Below are positions 1-7,992 of a stretch of DNA of 64,000 bases, piece after piece. How positions within the stretch are numbered: position 1 is the first letter of the stretch; the number at the start of each line of letters is the position of its first letter. The DNA is taken from contig JBDRNO010000145.1 of assembly GCA_043811005.1 (NCBI GenBank), positions 1 through 64,000 on the forward strand. Reading direction: 5' to 3'. The stretch is from JBDRNO01 sp043811005 (GTDB taxonomy: Bacteria > Bacteroidota > Bacteroidia > NORP154). The notes beneath the pieces are model-generated. The model was not told the DNA's origin. It worked only from the letters and a program-made list of their open reading frames with translations, and did no database searches. The translations under genes were made by a program, and so were the position numbers.

Positions 1-1
1 G

Positions 2-586
2 GGTACGTACAATGTAACCGTTTCTGATGGTAATGGAAATACTGAAACAGCTTCTGCTACTGTGGGAGAAACAGGTGGCATACTGTCTATTACGACCTCA
101 GTAACTAATGCCACGCAGGGCAACTGTGACGGTTCCGCTACCGCCACCGCAAGTGGAGGAAATCCACCTTACACATACCAGTGGGATGGCAATACAGGCG
201 ACCAAACGACACAAACAGCAGTAGCGCTCTGCCCGGGAACCTATAATGTTATTGTAACCGATGGAAATGGGAATACCGGAACAGCTTCAGCTACTGTAGG
301 TTTAATTTCAGGTATAAATGGGTTGCAGGTTGCAGGTTACAGGTTGCAGGTTTATCCTAATCCGAGTAGAGGAATGTTTACAGTCGAAACGGAAGAAGGA
401 AGATTGATGAAGGATGATGGGAAATGGAATATAAGGATTTTTAACATTTTCGGACAAGAGGTCTATAAATCTACAATCACAAATCCGCAATCCTCAATTG
501 ATATGTCATCCCATCAAGCCGGCATATATAACTTGCAGGTAATTACTGATAAGGGTATTATCAATAAAAAAATTATTATAGAATAA
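2..586 (+). CDS. C-terminal part of SprB-repeat protein with T9SS type A sorting domain (5' truncated)
   Basis: The open frame runs in from the left edge, so the true start lies outside the window; the ATG at 62 is internal. About 194 residues are visible. They contain the end of one and a whole second SprB-type repeat (pattern GNPPYTYQW...LCPGTYNVIVTDGNG), a beta-sandwich repeat found in gliding adhesins and other surface proteins of Bacteroidota. A T9SS type A C-terminal domain follows, opening with VYPNPSRG and ending KKIIIE. By family knowledge the protein crosses the outer membrane through T9SS and is cell-surface bound or released. A heptamer DNA repeat encodes the linker just before YPNP. 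It converges on the ABC ATPase gene, with a palindrome between them. Confidence 0.85.
   Translation, partial: GTYNVTVSDGNGNTETASATVGETGGILSITTSVTNATQGNCDGSATATASGGNPPYTYQWDGNTGDQTTQTAVALCPGTYNVIVTDGNGNTGTASATVGLISGINGLQVAGYRLQVYPNPSRGMFTVETEEGRLMKDDGKWNIRIFNIFGQEVYKSTITNPQSSIDMSSHQAGIYNLQVITDKGIINKKIIIE
321..353 (+). repeat. GTTGCAG heptamer repeat inside coding sequence
   Basis: Four near-perfect copies of a 7-bp unit (GGTTGCA/GGTTACA) read straight into the codons for YPNP. They encode LQVAGYRLQV. The same repeat, at the same place relative to the T9SS domain, occurs on the minus strand at 23311-23355. Confidence 0.85.
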
Positions 587-653
587 AGATTTCCGAAGTT
601 TCTCCACCAAGAGCGGATCCCAACAAGGAGCGGGACAAAACTTCGGAAGTCTT
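586..653. repeat. Palindromic repeat, AAGATTTCC family, possible bidirectional terminator
   Basis: Arms AAGATTTCCGAAGTTT (586-601) and AAACTTCGGAAGTCTT (638-653) pair with one mismatch around a 36-bp centre. It lies between two convergent genes and overlaps the upstream stop codon by one base. Related shorter palindromes lie at 7957-7992 and 19677-19709. A terminator role is inference from position. Confidence 0.75.
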
Positions 654-661
654 GCCAGTTT

Positions 662-2470
662 CTAACCAACGGCTAATTTTGCTTTATTTTTCTTTTCTAT
701 GGCAGCTTTTATATCTATCAATTCTCCTTTAGGAATAGCTTCAATAAGTTTTTGTGTGTATTTGGTTTTAGGATATGAATAAACTTCATCAGCATCTCCT
801 ATTTCCTGGATTTTGCCATCATCCATCACCAACATTCTGTCAGACATGAACTTAACAACAGAGAGGTCGTGAGAAATAAAAATGTAAGTAAGGCCAAACT
901 CTTTTTTGAGCTCATTTAACAGGTTAAGTACTTGTGCCTGGATAGAAACATCTAATGCAGAAACAGATTCATCGCAGATAATAAATTTCGGGTTTACTGA
1001 CAAAGCGCGGGCGATACAGATTCTTTGGCGTTGCCCCCCGGAAAATTCATGTGGATACCGGTACAAGAGCGAAGCATCCATTTTTACTTTTTCCAGTATT
1101 TCTATTACTTTTTCTTTTCTCTCTTTATTATTTTGAAGGATTCCATGTACCTGCATTGGTTCCATAATAGCATTCCCGATTGTAATACGAGGATTTAAAG
1201 AGGAATAAGGGTCTTGGAAGATAATTTGGATTTCTTTGCGTAAATCCCGCAATTCGTGTTTTGACAATAGAGCGATATCTTTTCCTTTGTAAATAATTTC
1301 TCCTTCCATGGGTTCTTCCAGTCTTAAGATTGTTCTTCCAAGAGTGGTTTTTCCACATCCCGATTCTCCGACCAAACCAAGTGTTTCGCCGGGGAATAGA
1401 TCAAAGCTTACATCATCAACCGCCTTAATATAATCTGTTATCTTGCCAAATAACCCCTTGGAAACAGGAAAGTATGTTTTTAGATTTTTCACCATCAGGA
1501 GAGGTCTCTTCTTATAAAGCGCTTCTTGTGTTTTAGCTCTGTCCTCTTTGGTAATAACTAATTTATTGATAACCTCTTCAATGGTCTTATCACTTTCTTT
1601 CACCTCCCCATCTTTATCTGCCTGCATAAAGTCTGCAATAGTTGGCAACAAGGATAACCGCTTTCTTAGAGGAGGCCGGCAAGATAACAGACCTTTGGTA
1701 TAGGGATGCTGGGGATTGGAGAAAATATCGAGCACCTTACCCTGTTCAACAATCTTTCCTCTGTACATTACTACCACCTTATCTGCCAATTCAGCTATAA
1801 CACCTAAATCATGAGTAATAAAGAGAATACCCATATTGTGCTCTTCCTGTAACTTCAACATCAGATCGAGAATGGTCTTTTGAACAGTTACATCCAGAGC
1901 TGTTGTTGGCTCGTCAGCAATCAGGATACCGGGGTCGCATGACATAGCCATTGCGATCATTACCCGCTGTTTTTGCCCTCCAGACAATTGATGGGGATAA
2001 GAATCAAGGATTCTTTTAGGATTAGGCAACATTACTTTTTCAAAAAGTTCAACAGCTATTTCCATCGCTCTTTTTTCACCCACTTTACGGTGCAGGGTGA
2101 TTGCTTCTGTTACCTGGTTACCACAAGTAAAAACAGGATTAAGAGAGGTCATCGGTTCCTGAAAGATCATTGAAATTTCATTACCTCTGAATGAACGCAT
2201 TTTTTTTTCAGAGATGTCAAGTAAATTAACTGTTTCATGATTTTGGGTGTGATAAATAATTTCCCCACTTACAATTTTTCCTGGCGGGCTTGGTATTAAA
2301 CGCATTATAGACAGGGCGGTAACTGATTTTCCCGATCCTGATTCACCTACAATGCCAACAGTTTCACCTCTTTTCAACGAAAAACTAATATCATTAACAG
2401 CAGTAATTGTTTCTTCTTCTGTTTGGAATTCTGTTATGAGATTTTTTATCTCTAATAGAGTGTTGGCCAT
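662..2470 (-). CDS. Oligopeptide/dipeptide ABC transporter, fused tandem ATPase subunit (DppD-DppF type)
   Basis: The 602-aa protein carries two complete ABC ATPase domains. The first has Walker A GESGSGKS (residues 42-49), signature LSGGQKQR and Walker B ILIADEP. The second has Walker A GESGCGKTT (near residue 370), signature FSGGQRQR and Walker B FIICDES. Both have the oligopeptide-transporter C-terminal extension (HPYTKGLL; KTKYTQKLIEAIP). It would energise peptide import at the inner membrane. No permease genes are adjacent; a family 5 substrate-binding lipoprotein lies at 28613-30388 and may belong to the same system. The ATG start at 2470 is well supported by the domain start. Confidence 0.95.
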   Translation of the reverse strand: MANTLLEIKNLITEFQTEEETITAVNDISFSLKRGETVGIVGESGSGKSVTALSIMRLIPSPPGKIVSGEIIYHTQNHETVNLLDISEKKMRSFRGNEISMIFQEPMTSLNPVFTCGNQVTEAITLHRKVGEKRAMEIAVELFEKVMLPNPKRILDSYPHQLSGGQKQRVMIAMAMSCDPGILIADEPTTALDVTVQKTILDLMLKLQEEHNMGILFITHDLGVIAELADKVVVMYRGKIVEQGKVLDIFSNPQHPYTKGLLSCRPPLRKRLSLLPTIADFMQADKDGEVKESDKTIEEVINKLVITKEDRAKTQEALYKKRPLLMVKNLKTYFPVSKGLFGKITDYIKAVDDVSFDLFPGETLGLVGESGCGKTTLGRTILRLEEPMEGEIIYKGKDIALLSKHELRDLRKEIQIIFQDPYSSLNPRITIGNAIMEPMQVHGILQNNKERKEKVIEILEKVKMDASLLYRYPHEFSGGQRQRICIARALSVNPKFIICDESVSALDVSIQAQVLNLLNELKKEFGLTYIFISHDLSVVKFMSDRMLVMDDGKIQEIGDADEVYSYPKTKYTQKLIEAIPKGELIDIKAAIEKKNKAKLAVG

Positions 2471-2555
2471 GATAATATATTATCAAAAATAATGCTAAGA
2501 TAACGTGAGTCCGACAAAAAAAAGATCGTATCAAGTTATATTATAAGTCAGTATT

Positions 2556-2652
2556 CATGTGTTCATGTACTCGTGTGCTGATGTGTTTGAAGATATGGCA
2601 AAATAAACGTAATCGTCTTTTTCTAACATCACACATGAACACGTGTACACAA
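2556..2652. repeat. Inverted repeat of GTGTTCATGTG type between genes
   Basis: The left block (2556-2588, CATGTGTTCATGTACTCGTG and on) and the right block (2625-2652) are imperfect reverse complements sharing GTGTTCATGTG. They fill most of the 230-bp gap upstream of the ABC ATPase gene. No coding potential is seen in the gap. Confidence 0.6.
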
Positions 2653-2701
2653 TTTAATCTATTCAACCAAACGTCATGTATTAAAAAAACCGCACTTAAT
2701 T

Positions 2702-3478
2702 TTATATCGAACTCACGTTAATTATTTTAGTTTCATCAATTAATGGCTCACCCCGAAATTTAAGCAATAGTTGGACAACCGTTAAAACATCTTTCTGGCA
2801 ATACTTTACAATTCTATCGAGGTCGTTTTCTTTCCAGTATACCCTTGCTACGTCACTACCATCTATATCGTCTTTGGGGGTTTGAATATTAAATATGCTG
2901 GCTAAGAGATTTAATGAAGTATAGTTTTTATAATCGCCAAATTTCCATAGTTCCATTGTATCCAAATGTGCTATTTCCCAGGGCTTTTTACCTGCAATAT
3001 TTAATGTTTCCGGAAGTTTAAGCCCGTTAATTAGGATTCTCCTTGCCAAATAAGGGAAATCAAATTCCTTACCGTTATGAGCGCAAAGCACATGTTGGGA
3101 TTTGCTGTAATAGTTGTTTAACAATTCAATAAACCGGCTTAATAATTCCCGCTCATCATCTCCGTAAAACGATTTGGTTCTGAATTCCAGCTTGCTTTGT
3201 GTACCGGAAGCGGGATTGTCATTTTTGACATAACCCACCGAGATACAAATTATTTTTCCGAATTCTGCATATATACCGGCTCTTTCATAAAGGTCTTCGG
3301 GGGTTTGTTTGTCCTTTTGCATTGGCTCTTGCAGAAATACCGTACGGGTAGAAAGAAATCCGGCTTTTTTGTCCCATAATTGTTGAAGCGGTTTGGGTAC
3401 ATCTGAATACTTAGAGTATGCGGGAACGGTTTCTATATCCAAAAAAAGAATATTCTCTATTTTGATGTTATCTAACAT
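2702..3478 (-). CDS. PolB-like 3'-5' exonuclease (DEDD superfamily)
   Basis: The protein (258 aa from the ATG at 3478) matches the predicted PolB-like exonuclease family common in Bacteroidota. The first acidic motif is FLDIETVP near the N-terminus, the second lies in CAHNGKEFDFPYLARR and the third in YCQKDVLTVVQL, giving the D-E/D/D metal-binding set. The likely role is single-strand 3'-5' exonuclease activity in DNA repair or processing; the substrate is not known for this family. A longer frame reaches a TTG at 3508, but the family normally begins just before FLDIETVP, so I prefer 3478. Confidence 0.85.
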   Translation of the reverse strand: MLDNIKIENILFLDIETVPAYSKYSDVPKPLQQLWDKKAGFLSTRTVFLQEPMQKDKQTPEDLYERAGIYAEFGKIICISVGYVKNDNPASGTQSKLEFRTKSFYGDDERELLSRFIELLNNYYSKSQHVLCAHNGKEFDFPYLARRILINGLKLPETLNIAGKKPWEIAHLDTMELWKFGDYKNYTSLNLLASIFNIQTPKDDIDGSDVARVYWKENDLDRIVKYCQKDVLTVVQLLLKFRGEPLIDETKIINVSSI

Positions 3479-3514
3479 ATTTATTCCATTAATATCAATA
3501 AGTAGCAATTTAAG

Positions 3515-4441
3515 TTAATTAGAGGGAGATATTTCTCGCGCCATAGCGTGTAATTTGCCATTATTGGCAATACCCATCCAGCTATAAGATTTTTCCGTTC
3601 CGTCTTTACAGAGCATCTGGCATTCGAATTCTATTATTTGTTCATCTACCATAGATTTAATATCCGATTCAAGCGAAGAAGTGCGCCCGTCCATTTTGAT
3701 AAAGTCTGTGATTTTTTTATCTCTTACTTCAGATAATTCAAAGCCCAATTTTATTTTAAAAGTAGGATTCATGTCATCAACAGTTATAGTTTGAAGGTTG
3801 ACAAGACATATAAGGTCGGTAGAATAATTTAATAATGTTGCGAGATTTTCCAATCTTGTGTCTTTTTTGGACAGTTCTTCGGAATCTCTTACAAAAGCCC
3901 TGTGTACAGCAGTTGTAGAAAGGTTTACAAAATATGATATTATAAAGATTAATGCCAGAACGAATAAAACTACTGCGAAAGAAAAAAAGGATTGATGCTC
4001 ATTCAATATGATAGTAATTTCTGAAATTTCGGATGGACTAACCACATACAGTATTAAAATCGTTAGAAAAACAATAGCAGACCAAAAGATTCCCTGTTTT
4101 CTGCTAGTAGAAAAAGCAGAGACAGGGAACATGATTAACATAAATAATGCAGGGCTGACAATGAATCCGGTATAACAAATTATAGTAACAATTTCTAAAA
4201 AAGACAAAGAAATAAGTACCAGATAGTTGATATATATTCTTTTATGAAGGTCATAAAGCAATGCATTAGCCAAAACCGCTATTGCATAAATGCAAGAGAT
4301 TGTAAATAATAAATGTTTTGCATCAAAAAAAAAATAAGATATGGAGAGGGCAACACCAAAAAATAAGGCAATGGTATAACCGCAGATTTTAGTCACTTTT
4401 ATCTGCCGCTCGAGCAGTTCATTAAAAACCGGTTTTGCCAT
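3515..4441 (-). CDS. Membrane protein with C-terminal PAS domain, no output domain
   Basis: 308 aa. Residues about 15-185 hold six or so hydrophobic segments in pairs. A short linker (LSKKDTRLENLATLLNYS) and one PAS domain (about 200-305; DLICLVNLQTITVDDMNP, GFELSEVRDKKITDFI) follow. There is no histidine kinase, GGDEF, EAL or phosphatase domain, and the frame ends cleanly after PAS. It looks like a membrane sensor that must act through a partner, or a kinase that has lost its catalytic part. The gene lies 36 bp upstream of the exonuclease start and could be cotranscribed with it. The function is unknown. Confidence 0.7.
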   Translation of the reverse strand: MAKPVFNELLERQIKVTKICGYTIALFFGVALSISYFFFDAKHLLFTISCIYAIAVLANALLYDLHKRIYINYLVLISLSFLEIVTIICYTGFIVSPALFMLIMFPVSAFSTSRKQGIFWSAIVFLTILILYVVSPSEISEITIILNEHQSFFSFAVVLFVLALIFIISYFVNLSTTAVHRAFVRDSEELSKKDTRLENLATLLNYSTDLICLVNLQTITVDDMNPTFKIKLGFELSEVRDKKITDFIKMDGRTSSLESDIKSMVDEQIIEFECQMLCKDGTEKSYSWMGIANNGKLHAMAREISPSN

Positions 4442-4550
4442 GTTGTTTGATTTTGTATGATATATATAAAAGTAAAATTAATGATATTTTTCAAAAAATA
4501 ATATCAAGCAAAAATACATACTTTCTTAATAAGATTTATTAAACTCTACA

Positions 4551-5336
4551 TTAATGGTTAAATAATATTTTGATTTGCAGTGAAATTAATTGCCTGACCA
4601 GTTCTTCGGGGATATTTTCAGGTGCTGCAGTGACAATGATACGATCAAAGGGAGCATGTTCAGGCCATCCGAGGTATCCATCACCCCATTTTACCAAAAC
4701 ATTATCGTATCCAAGTTGTTTTAGTAATGCCTTAGCGTCATTTGCAAGTGATTCTAAGAGCTCAATCGAATAGCATGTACCTGATAATTGTGATAAAATA
4801 GCTGCCTGGTAACCTGAACCGGTACCTATTTCAAGCACTTTTTCATTTCCATTTAATTCAAGCAGCTCAGTCATCAGGGCTACAATATACGGCTGCGATA
4901 TTGTTTGACCTCCTCCGATGGGTAAAGGCCTGTCTGAATATGCCAGTTTTTCTGTTTTTTGGGGAACAAAAAGGTGTCTTGGAGTGTTTTTCATTGCATT
5001 TATTACAAGCGTGTCTTTTACACCTCTTGAAATAATCTGAGTAACAACCATTTTTTTAGCTTCCTGCTTCCACCAATCCTCACTATTGCTTTGCGGTGTT
5101 TGTGGTATTGAGCAGGAAGTGAAAACCAGGTTAAAGGTCGCTGTTATCAAAAGAACAGCTAGAAGGCTTCTTCCAGACAGATAAGGTAGGGAAACAGCAA
5201 AACGGGAGAATTGGGAAAAGAATAGTGGTATAATTTTTGCCCAATCCAGACTTACCGGGATGAGAAAAAAAAGCCAGCAGTTAATATAAGGTGGCTGAAT
5301 TAGAAAAAATATTTTTTTAAGATTCATGATATTCAT
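4551..5336 (-). CDS. pcm: Pcm-like protein-L-isoaspartate O-methyltransferase, exported form, C-terminally truncated
   Basis: The central part is a clear protein-L-isoaspartyl methyltransferase. It has GGGQTISQPYIVALMTELL, SAM-binding motif I VLEIGTGSGYQAAIL, and FDRIIVTAAPENIPEELVRQL. The family normally continues for about 50 residues with a GGR-PVG segment and the last beta strands; here the frame ends ISLQIKILFNH right after VRQL, and I see no continuation in another frame. The N-terminus has hydrophobic segments ending LVFTSCS, a lipobox, so the protein may be an exported lipoprotein, as some bacteroidete Pcm proteins are. Start chosen at the ATG at 5336 (5327 is the alternative); a TTG at 5363 is less likely. 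Activity is doubtful. Confidence 0.75.
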   Translation of the reverse strand: MNIMNLKKIFFLIQPPYINCWLFFLIPVSLDWAKIIPLFFSQFSRFAVSLPYLSGRSLLAVLLITATFNLVFTSCSIPQTPQSNSEDWWKQEAKKMVVTQIISRGVKDTLVINAMKNTPRHLFVPQKTEKLAYSDRPLPIGGGQTISQPYIVALMTELLELNGNEKVLEIGTGSGYQAAILSQLSGTCYSIELLESLANDAKALLKQLGYDNVLVKWGDGYLGWPEHAPFDRIIVTAAPENIPEELVRQLISLQIKILFNH

Positions 5337-5347
5337 GACAAATATAA

Positions 5348-5400
5348 GAACATAACTTCGCAAATTGATTAATAAACATTGAATTTCCGATACGTATAAA
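5348..5400 (+). repeat. Composite intergenic module, intact copy
   Basis: The left half is GAACATAACTTCGCAAATT and the right half is ACATTGAATTTCCGATACG then TATAAA. Both halves recur elsewhere: next to each other at 9191-9245 (diverged), and in reverse order separated by other repeats at 35296-35470 and 54681-54883. It sits in the divergent gap between the Pcm-like gene and the gene at 5441, so it may be regulatory. Confidence 0.65.
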
Positions 5401-5415
5401 TTAAGATATTTGTAT

Positions 5416-5423
5416 TATATTTG
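5416..5423 (+). promoter_or_regulatory. Possible bacteroidete -7 box TATATTTG
   Basis: TATATTTG matches the bacteroidete -7 consensus TAnnTTTG and lies 17 bp before the ATG at 5441. No TTTG -33 box is found 19 bp upstream, so support is partial. Confidence 0.35.
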
Positions 5424-5440
5424 AAAAAAATACCGAAAAG

Positions 5441-5863
5441 ATGTTTACCATTAAGTTTTGTTTTAAAGTGTTATTTATATGCATCATAGGCATGATTGGT
5501 TTAAATCCCGGTATAAATGCACAATCGAAGGAAGAACCCATTCCGGAAGCGAACATTATTGATTCTGTACTGGAAACGAAAATTGTAGAAACTATAAATA
5601 AATATGCCCGGGAGAAGGAGTGGAAGGAAATTTTTTATAAAGCAATAATTACTTCATGGGATTGGAGCATATTGCGTGATTTTAATACCGGTATCATATC
5701 AGGCAGGCTAATTGACGCTACCCTAATTGCAAAATGGCCTGATGGTCATTGTACTTACAGGGAATTTAAAATTTTGCAAAAATTTGGCGGCATTAGCTAT
5801 ACTGAAGATTTCAGCAGGTACAGCAGTACATACCCGGTTGAATGTTTATGTGATGGGTTTTAG
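5441..5863 (+). CDS. Small secreted protein of unknown function
   Basis: 140 aa with a clear N-terminal signal peptide (hydrophobic core FKVLFICIIGMIGL, likely cleavage after INAQ). The mature part is about 110 residues, mixed charge, and ends with two cysteines (CLCDGF) plus one in DGHCTYREF. I do not recognise a family. It resembles small periplasmic proteins of Bacteroidota with a conserved WSILRDFNTGIISGR block. It stands alone, divergent from the Pcm-like gene and convergent with the hydrolase gene downstream. Confidence 0.65.
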   Translation: MFTIKFCFKVLFICIIGMIGLNPGINAQSKEEPIPEANIIDSVLETKIVETINKYAREKEWKEIFYKAIITSWDWSILRDFNTGIISGRLIDATLIAKWPDGHCTYREFKILQKFGGISYTEDFSRYSSTYPVECLCDGF

Positions 5864-5900
5864 CATCCATAATCTGTAAGATTTTTAACACTTAAGTTAA

Positions 5901-7058
5901 TTAATACATTTCTAAAGCCATATCTATATAAGCATATACATCAGCAGGATGTTTATCAATATGCCTTATCGCTCTTTTCCTTCCCAGCCTGACTACAACC
6001 ATTTTTTCATCCGGGATAACAATGATATATTGGCCGAGTATACCCCTTGCATAAAACATTTGGTGACCATTATAATCAATTAGCCACCATGAATAACCAT
6101 ACCTTTTGTTTTTTGTCCCATCTTTTTCAATGATGTCGGCAGGTATAACAGATTGTTCAACATAGTATTCAGGAACAATTTGATTTCCATTCCATTTTCC
6201 TTTATTCAAATATAGTTGTCCTATCCTTGCAAAATCCCGCACATTGGAATTGAAACAACAATACGCTTTTTCATCCCCGTTTTTATGGTCTAAGCTCCAC
6301 CATGCAGATTTTTTTGCCTCTAATGGCTTCCAGAGCTTCTCAGATGCATATTCGCTCACGGTCATTCCCGTTGCCTCTTCCAATACGAAACCGAGAAGTT
6401 GAGTATTCCCGCTCAAATATTTAAAGATCCTTCCGGGTTTTTCAACGACTTTATAATTAAATACTAATTTCTTCAAATCGGTACCATGATATGCTTGTGC
6501 CGGAAAAGCAAATGGGTTTATGTAACTTTCGTCAAAGTTGATGCCCGAGCTCATTGTAAGTAAATGTTTAACAGTTATCCCGGCTTTTTCGCCTTCTTTA
6601 TATTGTTCGAGAAAATCACCAACCGGCTGATTAACGCTTTTAATTTTACCTTCATCAATAGCTATTCCTGTCAAAATGCTAATGATGGTCTTTGCCATAG
6701 AAAAGGAATTGGTGTAGGAATTTTCGCTATATCCTTCCCAATATTGTTCGTGCCTGATAGAATCATTTTTAATAATCAGGTAAGCAATTGTTTTATATTT
6801 TTCTAATGTTTTTAAATAGTTACCGGAGATTGTTTTAGTATTATAATCCTTCCCTAAATGCCATTTTTGGTGATTTCCTGCTTTTACCTCCCTGTTCTCG
6901 AAGATTATATATTCATCTATGCTTGCGGATACACGCCCTTTAAAATATGTGTTGGCAATACCCTTATAAAGGTATGTCCTACCGCTTATAATAATTGCAA
7001 GGTTGGCGATTACCAGAAAACCGGAAAAACCCAGTAATATTCGTTTTAGGGTTTTCAT
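5901..7058 (-). CDS. Serine hydrolase of the beta-lactamase class C / penicillin-binding fold
   Basis: 385 aa. An N-terminal hydrophobic anchor (LLGFSGFLVIANLAIIISG) is followed by a beta-lactamase-family domain. It has the SxxK catalytic motif in NSFSMAKTI, the downstream block HLLTMSSGINF, the Tyr/Asn element in KYLSGNTQLLGF, and the C-terminal strand RGILGQYIIVIP where the KTG-like motif is replaced. Family members are esterases, amidases or peptidases; the substrate cannot be read from sequence. It is probably periplasmic and membrane-anchored. The ATG at 7058 gives a complete signal-anchor. No partner gene is evident. Confidence 0.85.
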   Translation of the reverse strand: MKTLKRILLGFSGFLVIANLAIIISGRTYLYKGIANTYFKGRVSASIDEYIIFENREVKAGNHQKWHLGKDYNTKTISGNYLKTLEKYKTIAYLIIKNDSIRHEQYWEGYSENSYTNSFSMAKTIISILTGIAIDEGKIKSVNQPVGDFLEQYKEGEKAGITVKHLLTMSSGINFDESYINPFAFPAQAYHGTDLKKLVFNYKVVEKPGRIFKYLSGNTQLLGFVLEEATGMTVSEYASEKLWKPLEAKKSAWWSLDHKNGDEKAYCCFNSNVRDFARIGQLYLNKGKWNGNQIVPEYYVEQSVIPADIIEKDGTKNKRYGYSWWLIDYNGHQMFYARGILGQYIIVIPDEKMVVVRLGRKRAIRHIDKHPADVYAYIDMALEMY

Positions 7059-7110
7059 AAATATTCGGTTATAAAGAAAAAAAATTGATTAATGTCATGC
7101 CCGAAGTAGA

Positions 7111-7196
7111 TCCGCCATGGCGGAAAATCACAGATTTCACTGATTACGCAACGCTAGTGAAAAAAGATATCTGTGTAATCGGTGAAATCTGTGGTT
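7111..7196. repeat. GC palindrome plus CACAGATTTCAC inverted-repeat element
   Basis: A perfect 14-bp palindrome TCCGCCATGGCGGA (7111-7124) directly abuts an inverted repeat. The arms AATCACAGATTTCACTGATT (7126-7145, pairing on to 7147) and 7175-7196 match at 20 of 22 positions around a 27-bp centre. The same type of GC palindrome abuts a related element at 35323-35445. Confidence 0.75.
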
Positions 7197-7229
7197 CCAT
7201 TTACACCCGAACGATTTTTTATAGAATTA

Positions 7230-7931
7230 TTATACCAGTTCCATCTCAAAAACCTCAGCAATATGCTTTTTTAGCTTGTTTATAACATCTACAACATTGA
7301 TATTTATTTTCAATTCTTCTGCTAGTGAGGTAACTGATTTATCCAAAATTCCACAGGGGATAATGTTTTCAAAATAGCTCAGATCGGTATTTACATTTAA
7401 AGCAAAGCCATGCATTGTAACCCACCTGCTGCAGCGAACGCCCATTGCGCATATTTTTCTGGCTTTTGATGGTTTGCCTGGTTCAACCCAAACGCCAGTT
7501 GCTCCCGTAATCCTGCCTGCTGTTATATTATACTCCGCTAACATGCGAATTATTGTTTCTTCCAGATAACGCAAGTATTTACCTATGTCAGTAAAAAAAT
7601 TATCCAGGTCGAGAACCGGATACACGACAATCTGACCGGGGCCATGGTAGGTAATATCTCCTCCCCTGTTAATTTTATAATATTCGATATTTTTGTTATT
7701 AAGTTGAATATTGTCAATTAATAGGTTTTTTTCAAAGCCGCTTTTACCTAAGGTATAAACGTGTGGATGTTCGCAGAAAAGTAAATAGTTGGCGGTCGGC
7801 TGTTGGCGGTCGGCAGACAAATTCCTGTTATTAATTTTAACAGAAACAATTTCATTAAAAAGCTTTTCCTGGTAATCCCATGCTTCTTTGAACTCAATAA
7901 ATCCTAAGTCTATGAAAGATACTTTTTGCAA
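7230..7931 (-). CDS. lipB: Octanoyl-[acyl carrier protein]:protein N-octanoyltransferase LipB
   Basis: LipB transfers octanoate from acyl carrier protein to lipoyl domains, the first step of lipoate synthesis, in the cytoplasm. Seen here: RGGDITYHGPGQIVVYP, the catalytic Lys in ARKICAMGVR, MHGFALNVN, and the catalytic Cys in NIIPCGI. The length of 233 aa is about ten over the usual bacterial size. The excess is SADRQQPTAN (about residues 39-48), encoded by a tandem DNA repeat. The start is TTG at 7931: family members begin at this point (KVSFIDLGFIEFKEAWDYQ) and there is no nearby ATG. It is close to the isomerase gene upstream (gap 49 bp) and could share its transcript. Confidence 0.93.
   Translation of the reverse strand: MQKVSFIDLGFIEFKEAWDYQEKLFNEIVSVKINNRNLSADRQQPTANYLLFCEHPHVYTLGKSGFEKNLLIDNIQLNNKNIEYYKINRGGDITYHGPGQIVVYPVLDLDNFFTDIGKYLRYLEETIIRMLAEYNITAGRITGATGVWVEPGKPSKARKICAMGVRCSRWVTMHGFALNVNTDLSYFENIIPCGILDKSVTSLAEELKININVVDVINKLKKHIAEVFEMELV
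7788..7815 (-). repeat. Tandem 14-bp repeat inside lipB
   Basis: Two adjacent copies of GTTGGCGGTCGGCT/A (7788-7801 and 7802-7815) lie in frame in lipB, encoding ADRQQPTAN on the minus strand. The unit is two heptamers and resembles the GTCGGCA repeats at 54752-54823. Confidence 0.8.
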
Positions 7932-7956
7932 TTTATGGATTATTGTTTCTTATCTA

Positions 7957-7992
7957 AAGATTTCCTAAATCTTAAAAAATTTAGGAAATCTT
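7957..7992. repeat. Perfect palindrome AAGATTTCCTAAAT covering a stop codon
   Basis: Arms 7957-7970 and 7979-7992 are perfect 14-bp reverse complements with an 8-bp A-rich loop. The isomerase gene ends inside one arm: its last codons AAG ATT TCC TAA are repeat sequence. It may terminate that transcript. It belongs to the same family as 586-653 and 19677-19709. Confidence 0.8.
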
